Translations under genes and position numbers: made by a program
The notes under the pieces: model-generated
Database searches by the model: none
Told to the model about the DNA's origin: nothing
What the model saw: the letters and a program-made list of their open reading frames with translations, nothing else
DNA from: Mansonella perstans
Lineage: Eukaryota; Nematoda; Chromadorea; Rhabditida; Onchocercidae
Reading direction: 5' to 3'
NCBI GenBank assembly: GCA_037074765.1
Contig: JBAMDO010000163.1
Location: forward strand, 1 to 64,000
DNA: 64,000 nt
Shown here: in pieces, positions 11,901 to 22,500 of the stretch
Layout: every line of letters begins with the position of its first letter
How positions within the stretch are numbered: the stretch's first letter is position 1

Positions 11901-14499
11901 TTTCCCGGAAACTTTTCCTTGCATTGATGGCCTCAAACTCCTATTTGCATCATCATCACTTGAAGTATCTGAGGAACTTTCTGCCAATTTTTTTACTGCA
12001 GAATCTTTTAAATTACTCTTTAATGCGGCTGGAGTTGCTTTCCCGGAAACTTTTCCTTGCATTGATGGCCTCAAACTCCTATTTGCATCATCATCACTTG
12101 AAGTATCTGAGGAACTTTCTGCCAATTTTTTTACTGCAGAATCTTTTAAATTACTCTTTAATGGGGCTGGAGTTGCTTTCCCGGAAACTTTTCCTTGCAT
12201 TGATGGCCTCAAACTCTTATTTGCACCATCATCACTTGAAGTACTGTCTGATGAACTTTCTGACGACTTTTTTCCCGAAGCATTTTTTAAATTGCCATTC
12301 ATCGTGGCTGGAACTGTTTTCCCGGAAATTTTTCCGTGTATTGATGGCTTCAAATCCTTATTTGCATCGTCATCATCACTTGTGGTGCTATCAGACGAAC
12401 TTTTGGATCGCTTTTCTTGAGCAACAACATTTCTTAATTTAGCATTTGGTGCTGCTGGAACTGCTTTCTCATAAACTTTTCCTTTCATTGATGGTCTCAA
12501 ATTCTTATTTGCATCATTATCATCATCACTTGAAGTACTCTCTGATGAACTTTCAGATGCTTTCTTTCCTTCAGCAGCACTTGATGCAACTGCGAATGGC
12601 CTCTTGAGAGTCTTTTCTTTTATTACCGCACCTACACCACTATCACTGCTAGAAGCGCTATCAGATGAACTTCCGGGAGTTGCATTGCTCTTTAAACTGG
12701 CGTTTGACAGGAGTGGAACTTGTTTTATGCTTAGTGATACTCTTTCTTTTGTCTCACTATCGCTATCATCACTGCTAGGAATTGTCACCGAAGTCTTCTT
12801 CGATACAGGTTGTCTTGCGACAGATGGAACTCTAATTTCATTTCTTATAATTTTATCTGAAGCGCTTGATGAGCTAGAACTGCTATTCTTTCTCGTTTGT
12901 TTCTTTCCTGCTATCATATCAAACGATTGGGCGATTTTAGCAATCTTCGCATCCTTCTTCATTGCAGCCAGTAAAGGAGTAGACATCGACGACTTCGGCG
13001 GTGTTTCAGTTGTTTTCGAAGTGAGCTGTCTCTGAAAATAGTTTATAAAAAGCAAATAAAAATTCCTTACTGTCAGAGATGTACGATATCAGTCTAGATC
13101 CAAGGTAGGAAATCATAATGACATCAACGAACTCAGATTAAAAATATTCAAAGTAGAACCAAGGTTTAGATAAATTTCAAAACGATCTCTAACCACTGAT
13201 ATCTTCTTATTGTCATTAGCGTCAGAGCTTGAATCTGATGAAACTCTACCATTCAATTGGTTTATTGACTGATCTCCTTTTTTCTTCATCTGTAATTAAT
13301 CTGTCTAAACAAAATTTATATCAACGAAAAGGCGACAAATGAGATTATTGAACTAAATTATGTTCGTTAAACAAAAGTTTTATGAAACCGCGAAAAATTA
13401 AACACACGGCCAATTTTAAATTACGGTATGATTTCAGGCACCGCTTAAACTAAACGGCATAAAACCGTCCAGTTCTGATGCGCCTAAATGAATTCCACTC
13501 GTTCAAGATCAGAAGATCAAAAGACTATCTTCATTCATAAAATGCTTTTCATGTTTAATGGCGGAAAACTAACTGGAATATCTGAAACAGAATTTGAAAA
13601 TGACAATGGAACGGCAGGCCGCTTTGTTCCTGTGCTCACGATTAATTTTGCCTAAAAAAATCATATATATATATATATCCAAAGAATAAGATAACGAACA
13701 CAGGTCATTCGGTTAAATCCTACTTTTGAAGACTGCTGTTAATTTGATTCCACGTCCCTAAAACTTAACGAAACGACACAACACAAATTATTAGTAGCAG
13801 TAGCAGTGCTGATAACAGCTAACCTAACCATCAAATCAGAGTTTGAACAATAAACTACAAGACTATACTTCTATTTTTTAACAGTTATACCAAACTCTTG
13901 AAGGATTAATCAGTTTTCTGATGGAGTGATTCAAGATTCACTTAGCAAAATGTTTAATGTAGTAACTTGCGATTTCAAAAATTATTTCAATAAAAAAAAT
14001 TTACAATTTAATAAATGAATAACTTGCCGCAGCCTGTTTGACTGGATCTTCGCTATCTGAGCTGTCACTTGAATCACTTACTTCACCTTGTCTTAAAATC
14101 TTTTTAGCGGCTGGTGAACTACTGTTATTGCCATTTGCACCACGTTTTCGACATACAATTTTATTGTATTCCTTCACAACTTCTTTAAGTGGCTTGAAAT
14201 TACCAGATGATCGCTGAAAAATATAGATATTCTAGCAAAAAGAGAGTATTAAAGAGTTTGCGAAAGTAATCCGGCAGGTTTTCTAGCATATGATGAAACC
14301 CCAAGAAAACTGTGGCTAAACAATAAAGCTGGAAACAAAAATTGTAACCGGCCATAAACAGACAATAAAGGCACACCCGTTTCTTTTCCAATTCACTTCG
14401 CCGTTGCGCACTGAACACCCTATTTACCAGTTTCGGTTCCTCCTTGATTAGATGGTCATAAAATAATACGTCGAAATCAATTACAGGCGAATCCTCCAT
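8920..14499 (-). CDS. NOLC1: Nopp140/NOLC1 homologue (nucleolar phosphoprotein, SRP40 C-terminus)
   Basis: Exons on the minus strand: 14499-14377, 14213 to 14082 (or 14024), 13289-13194, 13031-10110, 9997-9900, 9738-9687, 9433-9347 and 9084-8920. Phases agree throughout except for a choice at exon 2. The donor GTAAGT after 14082 joins cleanly to exon 3. Reading on to 14024 adds an acidic-serine cluster but then needs an 8-nt microexon (13581-13574). The product is about 1,220-1,250 residues. The 974-codon exon alternates Lys/Pro/Ala-rich linkers with about twenty Ser/Asp/Glu clusters (for example SSSDSTSSDDD), typical CK2 targets. The last exons encode the SRP40 domain: PFRRV, then GKGFRHEKTKKKRGSY, then HSIKFSSDSD. 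The Nopp140 family chaperones box C/D and H/ACA snoRNPs between Cajal bodies and nucleolus. The N-terminal exon is diverged from the usual LisH region. Family assignment is secure; the exact exon 2/3 junction is not. Confidence 0.93.
11820..12233 (-). repeat. Three near-identical 138-bp coding repeats in NOLC1
   Basis: Consecutive 138-bp (46-codon) units start at 11820, 11958 and 12096. The internal anchor GATGGCC (+ strand) lies at 11926, 12064 and 12202. Each unit encodes one basic linker plus one Ser/Asp cluster. Neighbouring units share the pattern but have diverged, so these three are a recent in-frame expansion. Confidence 0.92.
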
Positions 14500-14509
14500 T
14501 ATATAATTT

Positions 14510-14511
14510 CT
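14510..14511 (-). promoter_or_regulatory. Candidate spliced-leader acceptor for the NOLC1 gene
   Basis: On the minus strand a consensus acceptor (ATTTTCAG) ends at 14510, ten nucleotides before the ATG at 14499, with no coding sequence before it that joins in frame. This is the usual position of a nematode trans-splice site. The role is inferred from position and consensus only. Confidence 0.5.
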
Positions 14512-15835
14512 GAAAATCCGCATAAATATCAGTAAGGAAAGATAATTCGACACAGGTAATTCCTCACAACCACGAGTTTTTAAGATTCATTCCTTTCAAG
14601 CACTGAAGAAAAAAAGTCACGAAAAAATTGAAATTCCATGAAAGCGAGTGAAAATGAACAGAAGAGAAAGCGGAATATACTAATCCAATAAAAGAATAAA
14701 AAAAATAGCTAACAGTTCAAGTATCTTCGCTCCTTTGTTAAAAATAATAACTGAAAACTAGAATTAACAATAAACAGCAAAAGTGAAAATAGTAATTTAT
14801 TTATTTACTGAAAATTTTCTTCTTTTTTCAGTTATTAAAAATAATTTCTGATAAATTCAACAGTTAATTCTTGCTCTGTTTACAATAAAAATAGAAGTTG
14901 AAATAAAAATAATATCATCTGACTGATACAATGAATTGTGCCATACAGCGTACTCACTAGAGAGCAACTCACAACTACTTTATTCCGCAATTTAATAAAT
15001 CAGAAATCAAATAATTGAGAGGAGTTAATTAATGTTAGTGAACTAATTAATAAACTTATACTAGCACTTTCATTAATTAATGCATTGTACCGTACGGCAA
15101 ACAAATGAACTGAGCAAATCAAGCGAACAATCCCAGCAAAATGCATCCGTTGATTCCCTAAATATGCATTTCATATAAATGGGCTGCTGTGCAACTTCGA
15201 TACGATTAGCATAACACTACCATTCTGATAACACTATGCAATAAGTTGATCTTACTGTGATTGATAAATTTTTTATAAGCCAAAAGTTTTCCATTTTATT
15301 CCATTCATTTTTAATTTTGCGTAATCATTGTGATTTGCTACTTACATTAATAAAATAATGTGCTATTTGCATTAAGAAATGATTGTTAATTATTTTTTCC
15401 TCTATTTCCTTTCTTAAAGAGAAATATAATTACGATACAAAAAAGAGCCTGAAATAAAATCAGAAATAGCTTAGCATTAATTAAATACGAGCAGTTAAAT
15501 AGAGCTCAGCACTAATTAAATGCATTAATTAAATACGAATTAAATACAAGTAAATACGATCAACTTTGTTTAAATTATCAAAAATATTTTTCATTTATCC
15601 ATACTAAAATCATTTACTCTTTCCACATTCTTTTTTAAACTTTTCATCAGCATTTAATATTTTTTTCTGATAGCTTGTCGCACTATTTAATTAAACTTTC
15701 AGCTATTTTCAAAATTTCTTTCACCTCGAATTGCTTGCAATATTTTAAAGTTTTTTGGTTATTTGCTAAATGACCATCCCATAACAGCCATTATCGAGTG
15801 TAGTATAAATGATTTTTGAGAAATTCAATGATATG
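14512..15835. other. Intergenic region upstream of NOLC1
   Basis: AT-rich sequence between the 5' end of the NOLC1 homologue and the retroelement cluster. It includes several TTAATTAAT-type short repeats around 15000-15540. No reading frame or RNA gene is recognisable; the NOLC1 promoter presumably lies in its left part. Confidence 0.5.
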
Positions 15836-15992
15836 ATATTCTTTGGTTTTGCCCATTTTTAATTTCCTTATACTTTGTGACATTCTTTGATTAATTTTCT
15901 TGTAATCTGTTATTACAAATTTCCAATTTTCTTGTGATCAATGACATTTTTGGCATTATTATTTTCAATTTCCTTGTATTCCGTATCGGAAA
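15836..15992 (+). repeat. Minisatellite, left block (~30-45-bp units)
   Basis: Degenerate units ending in TTTTCTTGT or TTTCCTTGT and containing GTGACATTCTTTG follow one another here. The same unit type, in the same orientation, occurs right of the retroelement pair (18682-18805), so the pair appears to sit inside one repeat tract. Confidence 0.6.
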
Positions 15993-16387
15993 ATTTTTGT
16001 TAAAAAGAAAATTTTGTGAATGAATGACTACGGATTCTTCGATATTGTTAGCAATAGAATTTGGAACACAGGTAGGTGGTTCTATTGATATCCAGATATT
16101 AATTATATTAGGACACATGTTCAGATTACTGCCAATTATTATAATAGGACGACGGGAGAAATATGCAAATATCAACATAACGAACTGAAAAACTGGATTA
16201 AGAAGAAACAGGAGGAAAGCGGTACTAATGCGAAAAAGGTTATCGAACGATGAGTTGATACGTATAATAAGGCAAAGGATAATAATAGAACGTACAAGAT
16301 ACAAAAGAAGAGGTATATTGGTTGCAGAATAATAGCAGTAGTCGAAAGTAGTATTTAAACTGATGCTAACACTGACACACTGACTAA

Positions 16388-17912
16388 AGCGGAATTAGGG
16401 ATTTTTTACATAGTGTGAATTGTTTACAATAAATTAATCAATCAAATCACTCTGAGTTTTACAAATAACTGACAATGCTTCTGTATTATGGTATCGTGAC
16501 ATTCTACAATTTATTATATTTCATAGAAATAAAACACAGAAAAAAATCATAGCATAATATAATTTAGCTTGCACCAAACATTTTACAGTACAATTATTTC
16601 GGTTTTTTTAGACACTCTCGACTGAGATTTCAGCTTTGAAGAGTATAATTAAAGATATCCATTTGATCTGGTTGTTCAATAAGTGTATTTTGTTCTTGTT
16701 GGTTTTTTAATGAAACAGCTAATTCGATTTCAGTCGGATTTGTCGTTCGATTCGAACTTTTGTTATGGGGTAGATGAAATATACGACAGAACAATTCTAA
16801 TTCTACTTTAATGATAATTTTTACCAAACAAATTATGAAAATACAAACAATAAAAGTGATGAATTGCCAATGCTTCACAAAATTGTCCAGTTCTTCTTGT
16901 ATTAGTTCAGTCGCTTTGTCGACTCTATGTCCGATTTGTTACGGTAATACGTTACTTTCTTGATTGATCTCTTCCTAGATATTCAATTTAGGCTGTTTGG
17001 CTTGATAATTGCTGTAGGTTCGTTGTTATGATAGAATTTCCAGCTTGGCGTTCATTCATTCGATTTTAAAGTGATCAATGATGCTATTGACAAATTTTAT
17101 TGATTTCAATTCGAAGTTCATTGATTTGCAAGGCGCAATTTGCATACTTTTTTTGATACCTTTTGCAATGATGTCATCTCTTTGTAATATTAGTTAGCTG
17201 CCGCAGTAGAATTATCATGTGATATTCATTCAATTACATTAATAGATTCTTACGATTACGACAGCTTTGTTGATAGATTCCATGGAATCTTTGCTCAAAT
17301 TCTTCTTGAAGAATATTTTAGAGATACTGGAATTTGGTATTTTTCGGGTCAATAATTTTTACTTCGGTTTTTTTCCATCATGAATAAAAACCTTTTGTAA
17401 GTTGAAGTTACTGGTTTGTAATTTGGTTGAGGCTTATTGCACTTATTTTGTCAATTATAATATTAATGTCCATTGAGTCAATATTAATATAATCGCAGTT
17501 TCTTGAATCAATTGTCGCATTATTTTCAAAGGTCAATGCCATTTGAACTTTATGAATGTTGACGTGATCATCATATACTCAGGCATATACTCATGCCTGA
17601 TAATTTTTAATTTTTCAATATAAGCATTTAGTCATAGCTTCTGTTTTGTTCTATAGGATGATATTGATGTTCGGTATGCATTTTTTGCTTTGCGTGCGAC
17701 AATGTTGGATAGTGTCGAGATCCAATATCATTTCTGTTCCATCGTAGATGAATATTTCTCCTTTTTGCAATAGAAGTTTGTTATTGATTGGCATCGAATT
17801 CCGAGCCATCCATAAGAATATTGCGCATTGTTTACAGTTCTCCATTGATTTGAAAAATATTTGTTTAAGATCCTTTCCATTTTACACTTTGTAAAAAATT
17901 CGATGGGCAAAG
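16388..17912 (-). mobile_element. Retroelement 3' end, left arm of palindrome (env remnant plus LTR)
   Basis: Read on the minus strand, this arm runs from mid-env (near 17912) through the env tail to an LTR (16614-16388). Its inner end and its distal half are repeated in inverted orientation in 17913-18681. The LTR begins TGTC (complement of 16611-16614) but lacks about 147 bp present in the right copy, and it loses its distal end near 16390. The Bel/Pao assignment rests on the linked integrase and gag fragments elsewhere in the window and on the env-like tail. It is not a functional element. Confidence 0.75.
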
Positions 17913-17922
17913 ACTGAGCCAT
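16630..17922 (-). pseudogene. Decayed env-like gene, left arm
   Basis: Pieces of an envelope-like protein remain open at 17922-17651 (two overlapping frames, so frameshifted) and 16878-16630. The region between is interrupted by stops. The open tail holds a hydrophobic membrane anchor of about 20 residues (starting FITFIVCIFIICL), a short Lys/Glu stretch, and a cytoplasmic tail ending with NYTLQS. The layout, a single C-terminal anchor just upstream of an LTR, is that of retroviral or errantivirus-type env and of env-bearing Bel/Pao elements. The frame is broken and incomplete. Confidence 0.65.
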
Positions 17923-18016
17923 CGAATTCTTTACAAACAGCTAATGGAATATTTAAGAAGAGATCAACCAAGAAAACAGCGAATTACCAGAACAAATCGG
18001 ACATGGAATCGACAAA

Positions 18017-18301
18017 GTGACCGAGCTAATACAAGAAGAACTAGACAACTTTGTGAAGCATTGGCAATTCATCACTTTTATTGTTTGTATTTTCATAATT
18101 TGTTTGGTAAAAATTATCATTAAAGTAGAATTAGAATTGTTCTGTCGTATATTTCATCTACCCCATAACAAAAGTTCGAATCGAACGACAAATCCGACTG
18201 AAATCGAATTAGCTGTTTCATTAAAAAACCAACAAGAACAAAATACACTTATTGAACAACCAGATCAAATGGATATCTTTAATTATACTCTTCAAAGCTG
18301 A
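18017..18301 (+). pseudogene. Env-like C-terminal fragment, right arm
   Basis: An open frame of 94 codons whose last 82 residues are identical to the left-arm frame at 16878-16630. It contains a short amphipathic segment (LIQEELDNF), the membrane anchor, and the polar tail. It represents only the C-terminal part of an envelope-type protein. No signal peptide or ectodomain is present, so it should not be read as an intact gene. Identity of the peptide with silent differences between the arms hints at either recent origin or past constraint. Confidence 0.7.
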
Positions 18302-18316
18302 AATCTCAGTCGAGAG

Positions 18317-18681
18317 TGTCTAAAAAAACCGAAATAATTGTACTGTAAAATGTTTGGTGCAAGCTAAATTATATTATGCTATGATTTTTTTCTGTGTTTT
18401 ATTTCTATGAAATATAATAAATTGTAGAGTGTCACAAAACGAATTTTTACCTTGTTTTCAATATGTTTCAAGGTTTTACCACCAATATCGTCAATCATAT
18501 GATTCTTTGGAAAATTGTCATTCTGTGTACCTAAAAGTATGTCTTTAAGCTCCTTTTTCATAAGCAGATATGACTAATGATACCATAATACTGAAATCGA
18601 ATTGGTTGTCTCACTTAAGACTCACTAAAGTAAAGGCTCTCTAATTCCGCCTTGGTTATAATTATTTTGGTTTTTCCGACA
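18317..18681 (+). repeat. Long terminal repeat, right copy (365 bp, TGTC...GACA)
   Basis: The candidate LTR starts with TGTC at 18317 and ends with GACA at 18681, a perfect 4-bp inverted terminus of the TG...CA type. It follows the env stop by 15 bp. The left LTR (16614-16388, minus strand) matches it to the CCGCCTTGG/CCGCTTTAG region but lacks 18436-18581. A third, decayed relative starts near 55918. The ends are inferred from symmetry, not from a target-site duplication. Confidence 0.6.
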
Positions 18682-18805
18682 ATCTGTGATATTCTTTGAC
18701 ATTACTACTTTCAATTTTCTTGCAATCTGTGACATTCTTTCGGTGTTATCTATTTCCAATTACTTGTAATATATCTTGGCATTATCTATTTCTAATTATT
18801 TTCCG
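18682..18805 (+). repeat. Minisatellite, right block (~44-bp units)
   Basis: About three units of the form AATCTGTGACATTCTTT...TTTTCTTGT follow the LTR directly. They match the block left of the retroelement pair in the same orientation. Confidence 0.6.
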
Positions 18806-19596
18806 TGTAATCTTATCATTAATTTGTATATGATCAACAAAAGTAATAATGCTGAACTTATTTCAATGCAGTATATTCCTTTTTTTTTGAAAACTTTTTA
18901 TTCATTCAAAGAGAAATTTCATCCATATTGACAAGTAAATTATTCTGGAATAAATTGAATAAAACAAAAAGAAAAAATTGATAACAACGATTAATCATCA
19001 GAAATGAGCAATGATTGAAAGAATTTCAATTGCATCAATTAAAATTTAATTTCGGCAATAAACGTCGGAAATTTTGAAAGCGTTCCCAAAGATTACTTTT
19101 GAAGTGCGTACATTTATTCGTTTTTTTCTGCAAAGAAAAAAAGCGAAAATAAACAATAAAATAATTAAAGTAAAATTTTTTTTTCTTTTGAAATCAAATT
19201 GAGAAACAAGAAGAGCATATCATATAAAAATCATTTAGTAATAACTCATGTGATTATAATTGTTTTTTGAATGGTTATTATTATTTGAAGCAAATTTCAA
19301 AGCAAAACTAGACCAAAAAAAAAAAAAGAACTTCAATCAAATTATGGGATTTCCTTCAGAAACCAAAAAGCATAAATGTCTTTGCTGGCAGATAATTCTC
19401 AATATGTCAAACGAAATTTTTTTAAGGAATTTTAAGAAACTTTTTAAGGAAATGTCTTCATATTTATAAATGACCATTTATGTTTAAGCAAATATTTTAT
19501 TCATTTGATCAACTTTATATTTCATAAAAGCAAAATGTCATATTTCTGAAATGATCTATCCAGCTATGACTGCTTATATTTAATTTAAGAAGAACA
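18806..19596. other. Spacer downstream of the GTPase gene
   Basis: AT-rich, with A-tracts. The only sizeable reading frame (about 19260-19469) is AT-biased and lacks any domain or splice support. It contains the 3' flank of the GTPase gene. Confidence 0.5.
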
Positions 19597-22500
19597 TCAT
19601 ACCTCATTGGTGTCACCCATTTGTTTTCGTCTTTTTGAATATCTTCGTATGGCAGCTTTGAAATCATTCGATTTTTCCATCATTTCCATATTACTCTTTT
19701 CTTTGGAAGGCTTAAAAAAATTCTTTAGTAATTAGAATTTTTAATTTTAAAAATTTTGTATTTATCATTGGAAGCAATCGAAGTATTAGAAAGATTTAAA
19801 AAATTTTTTCATTGTTTTTATCTTTTGAATCATTGCAATTAAAAAAAAAGTGAAAGATTACATTTAAAAAAGCACAAAGAAAACTTAACAAGCTATATTT
19901 TCCAAAGAAAAAAAATCATTTTTTTCGAATTTTTTTAAAATTTAAATTGCAAAACTTTTTAATTCATACTAATTTATTAATGAAAAAATTTGCTGAAATT
20001 TAAAAGATAGATATTTCCTTTCCAATCAGATTTTTGAACCACTTTTATTTTTAAAACTAAAACGTGTTGACAAAAAAAAAGAAAAGAAATTTTGACTTCA
20101 AAAGACCAATTGAGTGAATCTGATTTGATTGAATGTTTGATTTCTGCAATAAGTCCAACCAACAGGTCATCAACGTCTAAATTTAATGCCACCGATACTT
20201 CATAATGCATAAAGCTGTAAGTCATTGCAGCATTTTTTGCATCTAAAATTAAATTTTCATTAAAAAAATATCTTTTCAATTTCCAAAGCAAACAAAAAAA
20301 AAGAAAAAAAAAGTCCAAAAAAGGAATAATAGCAAATCGTTAGCTTGTTTTTTGTATATTAAACTATGATGTTTAATATACAAAAAACAAGTTGACATAT
20401 GAAATTAATATAAGATTTTTAATTAAAGTATTATTAATAATTACTTATAGCGATGAAACTTTCGAATTAAAATATTACTGATAATCATTCATATTATAAA
20501 ATTATCTAATTAAAGTATTACTAATAAACACTTGCTACAAAATTAAAAATACTGCCAGTAATCGCTCACATTGCATATTTAATTACAATACTTTTAGTAT
20601 TGTTTATATTGATATAAAATTAGTTAATTAAAATATTCCTAATAGTTGTTTATATTGATAAGATCAATTAATTGAAAAACTGTTAATAAATTACTTACCT
20701 GTCTTACTAACAGAACGTTTTCGTTCTAAATCAACTTTATTAGCGGCTATAACAATGGGCGTATTTCGTGCGGATATTGATTCACGTAAATAGTCAACAA
20801 TATTCATTACTTCTCTGAAGGAACTTTTTGAATCGATGCTGTATACTAATAAGTAAATATCAGCTTTACAATCTTTCCAAGAACAATCCTGAAAATAATA
20901 AGAAAACTCACTGACGACTAACTGATAACGTTTCTAGTAAATAAATATAATGATAATATAATTCTTTCCAATCATCTTTCTGTTTTCCTAAATTTACAAC
21001 AATTATTGTTAATTATAAAAATAAAGAAAATTGAATTTGTTTGCAATTTATTTTGCATGTCTAAATTAAATTTGAACTGTCCTGTATTAAAATTTCGGAA
21101 ATAATTTCAATTCGAATTATATTTAATTTTTAACTTAATTTATTACTCATTTTATTTTTCTCATTGGAATTTAATTGGAATCTAGCGCTCATGAATAACG
21201 TTTGAACGAATGGAACAGACAAAAAAAAAGTATTTGTCTTATCCATCAAATTAGCTTACATTATGTGAATCAATTTCGTGAAATGTTAATTCGCTTTCCT
21301 TGTCACCAATTATAATCGATACTGTATTATCACTTTGCTCTGTAAAACAATTTCGTTTTTTTCGTCATATCTATAAATTATAGTTGAAGTAACTAATTAG
21401 AAATTAAAATTTTTTTATTCATTTATTGAAATATTCAACAAAAATTAAAAGCTTATATTGAAGGTAAAAAAAATCAATATTGATGGAAAAAAATTATGAT
21501 ATAGATTTTACAAATTTATTAAAAAATTGAAAGTAAAACAAATTTAAGAACCTATATCAGTAGCATAGTTATTGTGATGATAAGAAGTCATAAATTGTCC
21601 AATTAGTGCACTTTTTCCAACACCTTTTAAGCCAAGCACATAGATCTGCAAATTTTTTTTTTTGAATTCTCTTAACAAATATTCGAAACAATTAACGAAA
21701 ATTTTTTAATGCATTTTTGTTAATAAATCATAAATTTCCTTAATTATAAAATTTTTAATTATTAATTACAGTTTTAATTGCAAATCTTTTTTCTTATTGT
21801 AATGACAAGTAAATTTTTAATCACAAATCAATTCTTTATTTATAAATATATATAATTTATTACTTAATAAATGTATTAGATAACATTTACAGCTAATCAG
21901 TTGAAATATACTCTATTGAGTAAAAAAGAAAATTAAAATTAAAAAAAATTCAATTAGTTATCTGATAAAATTCAATTTATAGCAAATATCAAGTTATATG
22001 AATGGAATTGTTTGAATTCTTTTATGAACTGAATTACTTGAATAACATACATCATAAAAAGTTGTTTTACTAGTTGATGGTTGATTATTTTCATCTTTTT
22101 CATTACTACTAACACCTGCATTGCTATAATCAGTTGTTGATTGTGAACTGTTTGAATCATTTGACAAAACAGATCGATCAAAATTTCGTATTCCTAAAAA
22201 AAAGAAAAATTCCAATCGAAAATTTTCAATTAATACAATGTTACAATTTAATTAAGCTTGTAAATAATTTTGCTGCTTTTTTTTCTTTTTTTTGAAAAAA
22301 TAACCAACATATTAATATATTGTTTGTTAAATTTAAAAAGAAATTCTTAGTTTAAAAAAAAAAAAAGACGTTTTTGATGAATCCTTATTAAATCTTTTTT
22401 CCGTTATTTTTTTTTTATTTAATTGTTTTTAACTTCTACCTTCTTTATGATATGTAGGACTTTTAAGGCGAAATGAATCACCACGGCTAACAACAGTACC

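Larger units (their letters stand above)
17913..18681 (+). mobile_element. Retroelement 3' end, right arm of palindrome (env tail plus LTR)
   Basis: This is the inverted counterpart of the left arm. Just right of the axis it keeps about 20 bp of mid-env sequence, then jumps to the env tail near 17936, so about 0.9 kb present in the left arm is missing. The env tail is followed by a full LTR. The deletion junction lies next to a shared ACAAA/ACAG context, suggesting microhomology-mediated loss. Confidence 0.75.

Noticed and set aside
10807..12442. Long + strand open frames (537 and 327 codons) inside the NOLC1 region
   Set aside because: They are antisense to the Ser/Asp repeat exon. The repeat period is a multiple of three, so open frames recur on the other strand; they have no splice sites or domains of their own.
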